Source: a virus | DNA length: 36,361 nt | Reading direction: 5' to 3' (one strand) | Virus record (IMG/VR): IMGVR_UViG_3300023179_000005 | Span: 1-36,361 of that record | In this document: piece after piece, positions 23,585-32,398 of the stretch | Layout of the letters: every line of letters begins with the position of its first letter | Numbering within the stretch: the first letter of the stretch is position 1 | The notes under the pieces: model-generated | Told to the model about the DNA's origin: nothing | What the model saw: only the letters and a program-made list of their open reading frames with translations | The model's database searches: none | Translations under genes and position numbers: made by a program

Positions 23585-23762
23585 TTTGTTTTTTCCTCTC
23601 TAACGGTGGACGTCTTATCCGTTTATTCCAATCGTTTCGATAATCATCATCATAGGGCGTTGCAATTTGGCGTTGAATTAGTAGCTGTGCAACACTGGCC
23701 GGTATATCTACTATGTCACCAACAATGAGCAGGCCAAAAGGCTTGACTAGCTTAATCTTCAT
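23571..23762 (-). CDS. Small basic hypothetical protein of the connector block
   Basis: A 63-residue protein starting at ATG 23762, with GCGGAG seven bases upstream; a longer frame from 23801 would overlap the upstream gene without a ribosome site. Sequence (KPFGLLIVGDIVDIPASVAQ, then RPPLERKKQSGRK) resembles short head-region proteins with an SH3-like strand pair and a basic tail found next to connectors. It overlaps both neighbours slightly, so translation is coupled. Confidence 0.6.
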   Translation of the reverse strand: MKIKLVKPFGLLIVGDIVDIPASVAQLLIQRQIATPYDDDYRNDWNKRIRRPPLERKKQSGRK

Positions 23763-24939
23763 TTTTGCACTCCGCTGGCTTGCCACTTGTAGCCCAGTCA
23801 TTTAGATATTGATGCTTGATCTTCCAGTCATTTGTTGGCCAAGTTGAAACAACTTGCAAGTGACCAAGTTTAATATGGTTGGCTTGATATATACTTTTAT
23901 TATATTGTCTCCATTTTTTCCAGAAATAGATATCGGCATCTATCCTGTCATCGCTCCAATCGCCATTGGTATCAGGTTGCGACCATAGCCACGGTTTCGG
24001 TATTTCTTGCAATGCTTTTAGTTTAATCAAAGTCATGCCAAAATGGCCTGTCTCAATGGGGGTTATGTCGGGCGCAAAGTCGTCTAACGTGGCTGACTTT
24101 TTCAAGTCACCAAACTCATCACGCATTGTGAAAAGGAATTGTTCATTGTTTCGCCTCACTTGAACGGGAACAATAGCATCGGCGTAGGAATATTGAGCTG
24201 CAAGCGTTAGCAATTCCTTTACGTCATCAGCCGTAAATAAGGTATCGTAATCTAAAGCAATTGCCCACTCGATGTTATTCTCTATTAAATGACTTAATGC
24301 TCGTTGCGTTCCCTGTTCCCAAAATGCGCCACCATATTTATAGAGTGGAATATTGAATTCTGCAGATCTTAACGCCTGCCAAGCGCAACCCCAGTGGTCA
24401 TTCCACCCGAGTCTAGGGACACTCATAAAGGCCGACACTCGAGCTTTTACTTCAATTCTATTCTCGAGTTGTTTCGTGTTCGATCGTTTGTAGCCTTGCA
24501 GATTCAGGCTCACGGGTAATGACGAACAATCCTTTATGTCTGATACCCATGTTGTGATATCGGACAAACCCACAAAGCTCAACATCTCTGTTAGTTTTTT
24601 TGTGGTGTATATGCTTTTATGGTAATCGTTGTCATCAACTTGGCCACCCATAACATAGCCCTCAATAGGTAAGTTATGAATGTTATAATTATTAACTATC
24701 CATTCAAAGTTAGGAACAGAAATTCTAATTAATCCATCCGGCTGTAAAACTCTCACCCACTCTTTAAGTACCTCCACCGCTTCACGGTGTCCAAAGTGTT
24801 CCAGGATATGTGATGCTCGGATTTCTTCGATGCTATTGTCTGCATAACCAGGAAGAGGGAAAACTTCCTCGTTATGCAGACGATCAATAGTTTTGAACCC
24901 GGCTATTTTTTGCAAGCCTCCGCCTAGATTCAGCTTCAT
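23752..24939 (-). CDS. SAM methyltransferase-glycosyltransferase fusion
   Basis: A 395-residue two-domain enzyme inside the head genes. Residues 1-150 form a class I SAM methyltransferase of the type 11 group: LNLGGGLQKIAGFKTIDR (3-20), SHILEHF (43-49) and WVRVLQPDGLIRISVPNFEW (61-80). Residues about 165-395 resemble a GT-A fold glycosyltransferase: IEWAIALDYDTLF with Asp230-x-Asp232 as the candidate metal-binding DxD and VPVQVRRNN downstream. AAAGGAAC precedes the ATG. The linked activities would modify a sugar or protein, perhaps on the capsid or decoration protein. Substrate unknown; the position between capsid and connector genes points to virion modification. Confidence 0.75.
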   Translation of the reverse strand: MKLNLGGGLQKIAGFKTIDRLHNEEVFPLPGYADNSIEEIRASHILEHFGHREAVEVLKEWVRVLQPDGLIRISVPNFEWIVNNYNIHNLPIEGYVMGGQVDDNDYHKSIYTTKKLTEMLSFVGLSDITTWVSDIKDCSSLPVSLNLQGYKRSNTKQLENRIEVKARVSAFMSVPRLGWNDHWGCAWQALRSAEFNIPLYKYGGAFWEQGTQRALSHLIENNIEWAIALDYDTLFTADDVKELLTLAAQYSYADAIVPVQVRRNNEQFLFTMRDEFGDLKKSATLDDFAPDITPIETGHFGMTLIKLKALQEIPKPWLWSQPDTNGDWSDDRIDADIYFWKKWRQYNKSIYQANHIKLGHLQVVSTWPTNDWKIKHQYLNDWATSGKPAECKNED

Positions 24940-24942
24940 TGT

Positions 24943-25383
24943 TTAAAGTTCCTTTACTACGGTGCTGCCGTATTCCGCAGTTCCTGATGGTGATTCATCG
25001 AGCTTGTCTAAAAACCCGATTGCGGCAACTGGTATATTTGAGTTAGTGGAACCAGACGGCACAGTCAATGCTACTCGCAAGTATCGTTTTCTGTTTCCAT
25101 TTGAACGATCGACAAAGAATCGCACTGATTCAGAAGCACCTACTGCAGCAGCACCCGTTGAGAGGGCTGTTAGTTCAGCGAAGTTTGTAACAACTGTGTC
25201 GTCGCTTTCAAATATCTTGATTGAACTTGGCGCAGTACCAGCTCCGGCTAAAGCTCCAAGAGTAACCATGATCTCAGCAGATCCAGAGTCCAAGCAGTCC
25301 AAGTTAGCCGTTACCGTTGCCCCGTGTGTTACGGTAGCAGGCACCAACAAGACAGTTGATTTTATATTTTTTTGATTATTCAT
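24943..25383 (-). CDS. Putative capsid decoration protein
   Basis: A 146-residue, Ser/Thr/Ala-rich beta protein immediately downstream of the capsid gene, 13 bases after its stop. The sequence (LVPATVTHGATVTANLDCLD, KRYLRVALTVPSGSTNSNIP) resembles small head-associated proteins of phages, in which such jelly-roll-like folds bind the capsid surface. Its Shine-Dalgarno region is exceptionally strong (25387-25399), implying very high expression as expected for a protein made in similar amounts to the capsid. The assignment is inferred from position, composition and expression signal. Confidence 0.6.
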   Translation of the reverse strand: MNNQKNIKSTVLLVPATVTHGATVTANLDCLDSGSAEIMVTLGALAGAGTAPSSIKIFESDDTVVTNFAELTALSTGAAAVGASESVRFFVDRSNGNRKRYLRVALTVPSGSTNSNIPVAAIGFLDKLDESPSGTAEYGSTVVKEL

Positions 25384-25386
25384 TTA

Positions 25387-25399
25387 GATCACCTCCTTA
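25387..25399 (-). promoter_or_regulatory. Full-length Shine-Dalgarno match (13 nt)
   Basis: On the coding strand TAAGGAGGTGATC is the full complement of the 3' end of bacterial 16S rRNA (GATCACCTCCTTA). Its first three bases are the capsid stop codon. GGAGG is eight bases before the ATG at 25383. Confidence 0.85.
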
Positions 25400-26740
25400 G
25401 CTAGCAGCCGTAATGAGTCCAACAATCGGCCCGGCAGCAGTTGTGTTGCCAACGTCATGTATGTTGATGTCGAACCGCTCGGTGCCACGAATGGCAAGTT
25501 GATCCTCAGCGAACTTGTACTCGCTCGAGAGTGCCAGCGAGAGCAAGCGGCGATCGCCAAAGGTAGAGCCAAGCCGGAAGTTGCCGAGCAGCGCGCAAAT
25601 TTGCGAGTTTGCTTCTGTGGTTGGCATTACTTGTGACAGTACAACAGGATAACCAAGGAAGCGAGCAACGCCACCATTGGCAATATCCGCTATCACGTTG
25701 CCGCCGGCCGCAGTCTGGAGTTTGTGTGCAACAGTATCAAAGAACGTTGCCGACATAATCCACACTGCACCATTGCGAGCGTAGAGCGGTAGTTTACCAA
25801 GCACGCCGTGAAAGTCTCCCAATATGATGCCGCTATAGATGTTATCGCTTGCTACCTGTAGCCCCTTTATGTTAGCGATTGTGTTATCTACATTGCGCAG
25901 TTTTGTGCGAACGCCAGTGATACCACCGTATGTGCTAGTACCATCGCCGTTGAAATAACACTCGTCTTCTTTTTGTGAGAAGGCATAAGCGATCTCACCA
26001 GCAAGGTCGTCACCAATGCTGATCATTGCGTCTTCATTCAGCTCACTAGACCAGAGAGTTAATGCGGCCAGCTTCTTCGCAACTAGGTTGACTTGATCGA
26101 AATTCTTGTCACTGGTTGTAATTGTGGAAGCTTCGCCAACAAAGTACGCTGTAAGTCCACCTGTTCGACGAGGTATGGTCAGCGTATCTGACGACATGGG
26201 CACGACTCGCGCCACCTGACGGGCAACGCCGTAGGTTTCTCGCAGGTCGATGATGTCGGTCGAGAACTCTGGTGGAACCAGGTATCCGCCTAGATAATTG
26301 GTTCCGTCGCTCATTGCCTTGGTCTGGATGCCGTTAGCATCGCACCATTGCTTACTAGCCTGATCTCCAACGACTGCGCCCTTGAACCACTTGCCGAAGC
26401 GATAGGCGCGCTCATCAGCAGACTTACCCGCCACAGTACCTTTAAAATTCTTCACCTTGCTGACACGTGAAAACTCAATTGCCGGGGCAGGAATGACGGC
26501 ATCCGCTTTCGTAGTCGGCGTTACGCTGTGATTATAGGTGATTGCCGCACTCTTCAATGCTTCGATCTCCTCAAGTTGCTTAACTTCAGTTTGAAGTGTA
26601 GCAATCTGTTCATTACGTGTTTTGATCTCTGTAAGTTTTTCTGAAGGAATAGTGGCCACGTCTGAATGCGTATCAAATACGCTCTTTTGTGTAGCCTTCA
26701 AATTATTCAGCTCGATTATTTTCTCTTGAAGTTTAGTCAT
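25397..26740 (-). CDS. Major capsid protein (HK97 fold)
   Basis: A 447-residue protein. Residues 1-75 are a charged coiled coil (LNNLKATQKSVF, EKLTEIKTRNEQIATLQTEV), the delta/scaffold domain cleaved by the protease in HK97-like phages; the linker then leads to the shell domain: GGYLVPPEFSTDIIDLRETY, TLTIPRRTGGLTAYFVGEAS, AALTLWSSELNEDAMISIGD and FLGYPVVLSQVMP near the end, all typical of HK97-type capsid proteins. The protease gene directly precedes it. Capsid of T=7 type likely. No sign of the HK97 crosslink can be judged. Confidence 0.9.
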   Translation of the reverse strand: MTKLQEKIIELNNLKATQKSVFDTHSDVATIPSEKLTEIKTRNEQIATLQTEVKQLEEIEALKSAAITYNHSVTPTTKADAVIPAPAIEFSRVSKVKNFKGTVAGKSADERAYRFGKWFKGAVVGDQASKQWCDANGIQTKAMSDGTNYLGGYLVPPEFSTDIIDLRETYGVARQVARVVPMSSDTLTIPRRTGGLTAYFVGEASTITTSDKNFDQVNLVAKKLAALTLWSSELNEDAMISIGDDLAGEIAYAFSQKEDECYFNGDGTSTYGGITGVRTKLRNVDNTIANIKGLQVASDNIYSGIILGDFHGVLGKLPLYARNGAVWIMSATFFDTVAHKLQTAAGGNVIADIANGGVARFLGYPVVLSQVMPTTEANSQICALLGNFRLGSTFGDRRLLSLALSSEYKFAEDQLAIRGTERFDINIHDVGNTTAAGPIVGLITAAS

Positions 26741-26747
26741 ATAACCT

Positions 26748-27605
26748 CTATATGTTGGCTTGTAATTTCAAAAAGTCATAATAAATAGCTTTGACATCTT
26801 CCGTTGACGTTGTTTCATTTTCGGGTGTATAGCCGAGCTCCTCAGCCATTTTCCGTAATCTGTCGCAAGCCTTTTGAAGATCATCGGCCATTGTTTGGCA
26901 AGTCTTACCGTGTTCTAGACTGCCTTTTCTTTTTTGTGATTTTCGGATTGAATCAATTTCTTTGATTCGCGTCATAAGTGACTCAACAGCGTTATGCGCT
27001 AGTTGATAGTGGTTTTGAAACGTCAAGCCGGTAAGCGACTTAGAATCTGTAATAATAGCGTTATTATTGGCTGGAACAGTAACAGGAGAAAACTCATATA
27101 ATTTGATCTGTTTTAGCAAGTACACTTTATCTAAATTCATTTCGTCGTAACTTGTCATTGCTTGCTGCTGTTTATCAATAGGCATATTATATTCAGCCAT
27201 TTTATTGATCATACCTAGCTTGTCAGTTACTTCATAATCTAGCACTTGATATCCGATTGATAACTTTTTTATCACACCGTCGCGAATGAGTGTCATTGCC
27301 TCAAGACCTTTTTGTGTCCTGCTTATTCGTGACTTTGTTATTAACCCATAATTATCTTCATTCGCTTCTAGCGGAATACCAATCGGCGACATCCAATCAT
27401 GCTGGTAACACACAACACCTTCTTTCAAGAAACGTGGTATATCACTCAAAAATGCGCCAGGTAGAATCATATCGCCAGCATTGTCTAAGTTGAGCAATGC
27501 CGCAGCATATCCAGTAAACTCTCCAGCAAATTGGCCAGACTCAATAATCTTTGATTCTTTGACGTCAAAAGAAAACGTTTTGCGTTGCAATGTGTTGTTA
27601 TCCAT
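26748..27605 (-). CDS. Prohead protease (HK97-type, S78/U35)
   Basis: A 285-residue protein with the family core at residues 25-190: GEFTGYAAALLNLDNAGDMI, catalytic His69 in CYQHDW, catalytic Ser116 in KLSIGYQV and a late ACTIVE-region strand LYEFSPVTVPANNNA. It cleaves scaffold domains in the prohead. The C-terminal 80 residues are a charged helical extension that may serve as scaffold. The ATG overlaps the portal stop (TAATG). Confidence 0.9.
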   Translation of the reverse strand: MDNNTLQRKTFSFDVKESKIIESGQFAGEFTGYAAALLNLDNAGDMILPGAFLSDIPRFLKEGVVCYQHDWMSPIGIPLEANEDNYGLITKSRISRTQKGLEAMTLIRDGVIKKLSIGYQVLDYEVTDKLGMINKMAEYNMPIDKQQQAMTSYDEMNLDKVYLLKQIKLYEFSPVTVPANNNAIITDSKSLTGLTFQNHYQLAHNAVESLMTRIKEIDSIRKSQKRKGSLEHGKTCQTMADDLQKACDRLRKMAEELGYTPENETTSTEDVKAIYYDFLKLQANI

Positions 27606-30001
27606 TATGATTCCTCATCAATTGTATTGAGTCTTTTCACTTTTGCTTTAGCCCATGAATAGCCCGGATCTCCCCCCCATAAAGCCCACGCAATGCGCCC
27701 TGCGGAAGGGTAGCCGTCTTCACCAGGGCTAAACCCTTGCCCCTGCTTGTCGACTTCGTGGCGGGAAAAATAACTAAACATCCGGCGTACCGTTCGCGGT
27801 GATAATTCTACACCGTTGCTTATATCTCTAGCCCTTGCAACTCCAACGGCAGTCCCACCTCGGTTATATTCTTTTCTCCAGGCAAGGCCACGTTCAGCTT
27901 CCTGTTTCATTGCAGCCGTTGGTTTAAGATCTATTTCTATTCCACGATACTGTGCTTTAAATTCTGTGGCTACAACCGGAATGTGTACGCAACGGCACGA
28001 GGCTCCTCCAGCACATTGAGGATTTGGCACGTCTGGAATTTCGCCAAGTTGTCCACTGGCTCCATCAGCGGATGCACAAGGCCCACAAGTTACGTTGTCC
28101 AACACGGCGGAATAAATCAAGTAATCGATTTCATCCGCTTTCTCAACAATCTCCGCATCACGTCCTTGTGACAGTGCCCAGTTTGTCGCTTCTGCTGCCG
28201 CTCTAGTAACGCTTGCCGTGGAACCGTTGACCAACGTGTCACGCACTGCTTCTGGTACTGGTTGATTAAGTAGCGTCGCAGATATGGCCGCACCTGTCCC
28301 ACGTGCTTGCACGTCATTGGCTACCCTCGAGACGATTGCGCCTGACATTGTGGTAAAAAGTTCATCGTTCAGCTTTGCACTTGAATCACCTATATCTGTC
28401 TTTCCTTGATTCCTGATTTCATCAATCACGAGCTTTGCACCACGAACAAACAAAGCCGCCAGCAAGAGATAAATACTACGATTGTCACGTTCGGTAGGTG
28501 TCACGGTAGCGGTGTAATACTCAGACGGCTCGAGGTTGTCAAGCGTGTCTTCTAGCTCATTGTAATACTTTTGCCGTAGTGACAATAAAGTGCCATCCAG
28601 TTGCGCTTTACCTTGGCGATAAGCCTCTTCAAGCTGTTTGAGCATTCTTGCTTCTAGTTGCGTTGGCTCTCGACTTAAAAACAACCCATTCCACTCAATT
28701 GATTTGGTTATACGTGAAGAGTCAATTGACTTAGATTTTAGTTCTGATTCGTTGCTTGTGACTTCTGGTTGGTTTGTGTTACCCATTGGAATCAAGTTAG
28801 CCGGTAACACAAAATATTCCCCGTTTGACACTGGGTCATAACCGAACTGCTCGCGGCACTCGTTTAGCGTAGTTACTCCACTTGTAAATGCTGCAATAGC
28901 TCTCGCCTCTTTTTCACTTTGATTTTCCTGTAGTGCGCGGATCTCGCTAGTATCAAACTCACATTCAATCTGGCTTGTGTCCCGCTCAAAATCTATCAAC
29001 AATTGACGAGTTATTACTTGCTCAAAATTTTTCCAAGTTGGAATCAGGCATTCTTCGAAGGCACTTTTCTTCAGGTTGGCTAGATTATTGTAGGTTGACG
29101 AATCCAGCCCCGCCGACAGGCCTGCAACAATAGCCGGGATACCAAGTGCGCCGGATATGCGTGACTCTGCCAAGTTTGTCAATGCGGCAAAGTCCATTTG
29201 TTTTGGATCATAGCCCAGTGTTTCAATTGACGCCTGGAAGTCTAATATCAGGGGTTCACCCCTATTGTCGCCACCAAATTTCCGCTTCCAGGTTTGCTTA
29301 ATTTGTTGCGCTTTTTCACTTGTCAACCCTATAGGTTCTGATGGAGACACAATCACGCCAGGAATCGCCATATTGCGACATAAAGCGGCTACCCATAGTG
29401 AGACCTCCATGTCTGTGAAAACTTGCAGCATAGCGGCTTTTAAGGGCGCTAGACCGTATCTAGGATTGGCGGGATTGAGGCCATTCCGGAAATGGACAAC
29501 GTTTTCGATTGGTATCCGTTCAATAGTGCCATTGATACGCCGCTCGTAGTAGTCAATAAAGGCGCTGCCGTTGTCTGGCCAATGAGGTTTGATCGACCAA
29601 TGCGGCTCATACCAGATAGCTGTAGGGACTCCAAAGCCTCGAGCATTGCGCTCCTTGATCCAGTAACTATTGCCGTCTAAATGGTAACTCAATAAAGTTG
29701 CAGCCCATAGTGACTGAGTGTCATAGCCGACGTTCGGATTCTCGAGCAGCCGTTCGAGGGGATGGCCATCAATCGTCTCGTCACCTTTGGATGTTTCCCT
29801 ATAGACTTCAAAGTTTGCTTGAATAAAATTGCGCTGGATCCAGGCCAGTGTATTTATCACTGCACTATTGGCAATTGGGTCAGTATTCTCATAAGGGAAT
29901 GTACGTGGAGCCATCGACAAGAATGAACCGCCACGATGCGTCATATTTGACGGGTAGCGAAATGCGGTGCTAGCTGCTTTTATGCGGTCGATTAGTCCCA
30001 T
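27605..30001 (-). CDS. Portal protein fused to MuF-like and C-terminal phage domain
   Basis: A 798-residue protein, about twice a normal HK97-type portal. Residues 1-410 are a portal: NSAVINTLAWIQRNFIQANF, VVHFRNGLNPANPRYGLAPL and a C-terminal crown. Residues about 430-680 match the MuF head morphogenesis pattern, with VTCGPCASADG (near 636) and ASCRCVHIPVV (near 670), i.e. Cys-x2-Cys ... Cys-x-Cys. Residues about 685-798 (TAAMKQEAERGLAWRKEYNR, GYPSAGRIAWALWGGDPGYS) form a further small domain also found at the ends of other phage head proteins. The chain forms the DNA channel and probably carries the MuF part into the head. Ribosome site is weak (TTAGATC before ATG). Confidence 0.85.
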   Translation of the reverse strand: MGLIDRIKAASTAFRYPSNMTHRGGSFLSMAPRTFPYENTDPIANSAVINTLAWIQRNFIQANFEVYRETSKGDETIDGHPLERLLENPNVGYDTQSLWAATLLSYHLDGNSYWIKERNARGFGVPTAIWYEPHWSIKPHWPDNGSAFIDYYERRINGTIERIPIENVVHFRNGLNPANPRYGLAPLKAAMLQVFTDMEVSLWVAALCRNMAIPGVIVSPSEPIGLTSEKAQQIKQTWKRKFGGDNRGEPLILDFQASIETLGYDPKQMDFAALTNLAESRISGALGIPAIVAGLSAGLDSSTYNNLANLKKSAFEECLIPTWKNFEQVITRQLLIDFERDTSQIECEFDTSEIRALQENQSEKEARAIAAFTSGVTTLNECREQFGYDPVSNGEYFVLPANLIPMGNTNQPEVTSNESELKSKSIDSSRITKSIEWNGLFLSREPTQLEARMLKQLEEAYRQGKAQLDGTLLSLRQKYYNELEDTLDNLEPSEYYTATVTPTERDNRSIYLLLAALFVRGAKLVIDEIRNQGKTDIGDSSAKLNDELFTTMSGAIVSRVANDVQARGTGAAISATLLNQPVPEAVRDTLVNGSTASVTRAAAEATNWALSQGRDAEIVEKADEIDYLIYSAVLDNVTCGPCASADGASGQLGEIPDVPNPQCAGGASCRCVHIPVVATEFKAQYRGIEIDLKPTAAMKQEAERGLAWRKEYNRGGTAVGVARARDISNGVELSPRTVRRMFSYFSRHEVDKQGQGFSPGEDGYPSAGRIAWALWGGDPGYSWAKAKVKRLNTIDEES

Positions 30002-30004
30002 GAT

Positions 30005-31219
30005 CTAATATGCTTTGCCATAATTGCCACGGTGCAAGCACTCCAATGCCAGTGCTCTAGCCATCACCGTGTCGTCGTGCCCTCCAACTGGAGCACTGTA
30101 ACTTATCCTTCCAGTCGACAGATTAACACGACTCTCGTAACTTACTAGCTCCATCTCAGCCACTTTATCCGGTAGAAAGTAACATTCGTTACGTTCCAAA
30201 CATAAAGCTAGAGATTGAATTAGTGGCGCCTTAGAACTTGCTGTTGTTTCAAAGCCACGTACTGGATAGCCTTCAAGTTGCAGAGCTTCTAAGTTAGGCG
30301 AACCGATTGCGTTACTTTCGACCAGTATTGATTGCACGTTATGTCGTTCGATAATTGTTTTTAAACGTGCCCGTTGAAAGGCCCATTCGATTTTATTGAA
30401 TCGGTCAAGCTCTACTTCCTGCTTGCACGTCTGACAGATTACACTGATAGCGGTGAAGTCGTTTTTTTGTCCCCAGTCAACGCCAGCAACTAAATAGTGC
30501 CCAATGTGATTTGTTGAGTCTTCACGCAAGCAGGCAGAAATATTTCGAAACACTGCTCCGTCTTTTTGAAGAAACTCGGCTAGGTATTCTTGCTTGAAAA
30601 TATTTTCCGGTAACTCGAGCTTTGCAAGCTGGATCTCATTCGTCGGAATAAATGGATTGGTCTCGGTTGCAAATTGCCAGCTTTGCCAATCCTCTTTAGT
30701 TTTATCAACTCCATTGGTAAAGCACTCATAAAAAAAGTTGACGCCTTTTGGAGTTGAAAGGAAGAAAGCATCGCTACCAACGTAATCGGTTAGTGTTGGC
30801 CGTATTGCAGCTTGCCAGCTGTCGCTTAAATCCGGAACCATTGCTGCTTCGTCTAAAATGACTCGAGCATACTTGCGGCCACGTACAGAATCAGCCGCGT
30901 CAAGTGACCAGCAATCAATCACGCCACCAGTGATCAGCTCAATACGGTGTTCTTGCTTTGACACTCGAGTCTGCAGAGGCTTTGTTATTTCAACAATCTC
31001 TTTCCATACCTCATTCAGCATGCGATATGTGGGACTGAACCAGCCAACTGGATAGCCATCAAGAGCCTTGTCGATAATAAGATCAATGCCAAGCGTGGTC
31101 TTTCCAAAGCGTCTGCCACAAGCAAGAACGTTGAACCGGCGTGCCTCATTTATAATCTGCTGTTGAGCGGGATGAAGCGAAGGTAGGACTAATTCAATTG
31201 TTTGGCTTGCGGTCTTCAC
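30005..31219 (-). CDS. Terminase large subunit
   Basis: A 404-residue packaging motor. Walker A CGRRFGKTT (34-42), Walker B RVILDEAA (119-126), then a nuclease domain with VAGVDWG (Asp248), SILVESNA (Glu301) and GGHDDTV (Asp382/Asp383), the three acidic positions of the RNase H-like fold. Translation starts at GTG 31219 inside the small subunit gene (26-base overlap), without a clear ribosome site, so coupled translation is probable. Size is typical of small HK97/P22-like terminases; the sequence resembles those that package from pac or cos is not decidable. It drives DNA into the portal and cuts the concatemer. Confidence 0.9.
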   Translation of the reverse strand: MKTASQTIELVLPSLHPAQQQIINEARRFNVLACGRRFGKTTLGIDLIIDKALDGYPVGWFSPTYRMLNEVWKEIVEITKPLQTRVSKQEHRIELITGGVIDCWSLDAADSVRGRKYARVILDEAAMVPDLSDSWQAAIRPTLTDYVGSDAFFLSTPKGVNFFYECFTNGVDKTKEDWQSWQFATETNPFIPTNEIQLAKLELPENIFKQEYLAEFLQKDGAVFRNISACLREDSTNHIGHYLVAGVDWGQKNDFTAISVICQTCKQEVELDRFNKIEWAFQRARLKTIIERHNVQSILVESNAIGSPNLEALQLEGYPVRGFETTASSKAPLIQSLALCLERNECYFLPDKVAEMELVSYESRVNLSTGRISYSAPVGGHDDTVMARALALECLHRGNYGKAY

Positions 31220-31562
31220 GGCGGATTACAACCTCAATAGCACCAGCCTGCTGGACTATTTGTGTTTCCACGTATCCCCTATTTTTGCCCAAACATTTTA
31301 AGGCAAAGCATACTGCCCACGCTTGCTTCTCGGTCACGGCTGCTAGTAGAGCATTTTCTGCACGGTCAACTATGGCCTCACGTGCGTCGACTAAGATCTG
31401 CTGAAGGTCAGGATCATTCTTGATCCGCAGGTGAAGAGCAGCTCTAGAAACGCCAAGCCGACTAGCGGCCACACTGACGTTACCAAGAGCACCGAGAAGC
31501 TCCCGACTGATGTCCTCCGTTTTCATTTTGGGCGTCGATCGCCTTTTCTTTTCTGTTGTCAT
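31194..31562 (-). CDS. Terminase small subunit
   Basis: A 122-residue protein starting at ATG 31562, which overlaps the glycosyltransferase stop (ATGA); an upstream TTG at 31586 is less likely. Contains a helix-turn-helix: ALGNVSVAASRLGVSRAALH (residues about 25-44), followed by a helical oligomerisation region (IVDRAENALLAAVTEKQAWA) and a short C-terminal tail. It would recognise the packaging site and deliver DNA to the large subunit encoded next. The HTH and the position are strong indicators. Confidence 0.8.
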   Translation of the reverse strand: MTTEKKRRSTPKMKTEDISRELLGALGNVSVAASRLGVSRAALHLRIKNDPDLQQILVDAREAIVDRAENALLAAVTEKQAWAVCFALKCLGKNRGYVETQIVQQAGAIEVVIRREDRKPNN

Positions 31563-32398
31563 ACTTGACAAGGATGCTTTTTGCAAAGCACCATCCCGAA
31601 GTTGTTAATTTCAGGCATGATAGTTATGCCCTGCTTTAAGATGAGCTTGTTTGATCTGAACGGCCTATAGTCAACTGAGTGTTGCCATCTGTTCCACTTT
31701 CTCTTTATTTTCGTGACGTCAGGATGTTGGTTCTTTAATGACATCGCCATTTTTAATCGACCATCTCCCTTGTAAAGATCGTCGGTATTGCCACCCTTCA
31801 TTTTGAGCGTCGCTATCTTCATAGCAAGAAAAGCCTGGAACAGAACCGTACAAAGCCCATACTTCAAACATCGCAAGGAAAGATCCGTATCTTCATTATA
31901 TTTACCTCTCCAACGAAAAGGCGTTGAATTTTCAATCAATATGCAAGAATAGATTCTCGTGTTCAGTGTCATTGGCATCCGCTTGTGCTTTCTTGGTACG
32001 AACATTTCATACTGCATTCCAGCCATCGCAATATTCTGGTAGCGATCAACAAAGTCTTCAATGACGGCGAATGTAGTGCCGTCGGTTGTTCGGTATTTGA
32101 TATTGTTTGTGAGTCTGTAAAATGCTCTGATGTTGTCATCAAGGATCCAATGTCGATCGAATCCGCATGATATTGAATGATCCCACACCCAGTTTCTTGC
32201 CGGAATTGACCCTTGCCCAAGGTTACTGAAGGGCAAGGTCAGGATCTTTGTCTTGTCAATAACAGAAGCGTATTGATCAAATTCTTGCGGCTCAATCACG
32301 ACATTATATGGAATCTTGCGTTCCTCTAGTGCTTTCACAGTAAGCCGCGAATTCCATCTTCCCTTTGAAATCACATAAACAGGATACTTAGGATTCAT
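31559..32398 (-). CDS. TET-associated glycosyltransferase-like protein (TAGT family)
   Basis: A 279-residue protein with the TAGT pattern: YPVYVISKGRWNSRLTVKAL (5-24), YNVVIEPQEFDQYA, IPARNWVWDHS (65-75), HWILDDNIRAFY (83-94; Asp87-Asp88-Asn89 as sugar/metal site) and GKYNEDTDLSLRCLKYG (about 165-181). In this family, first described with TET/JBP oxygenases, the enzymes are proposed to add sugars to hydroxymethylated bases of phage DNA. No TET-like oxygenase is encoded here. Many phages place such a gene between ParB-like and terminase genes, as here. Start ATG 32398 overlaps the ParB-like gene, with a weak ribosome site. Confidence 0.75.
   Translation of the reverse strand: MNPKYPVYVISKGRWNSRLTVKALEERKIPYNVVIEPQEFDQYASVIDKTKILTLPFSNLGQGSIPARNWVWDHSISCGFDRHWILDDNIRAFYRLTNNIKYRTTDGTTFAVIEDFVDRYQNIAMAGMQYEMFVPRKHKRMPMTLNTRIYSCILIENSTPFRWRGKYNEDTDLSLRCLKYGLCTVLFQAFLAMKIATLKMKGGNTDDLYKGDGRLKMAMSLKNQHPDVTKIKRKWNRWQHSVDYRPFRSNKLILKQGITIMPEINNFGMVLCKKHPCQV

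Noticed and set aside
24962-25375. Long plus-strand open frame (137 codons) opposite the decoration protein
   Set aside because: Mirror of a real gene with a strong ribosome site and no promoter or neighbour on the plus strand; also Ser/Ala/Pro-rich as expected for an antisense shadow.
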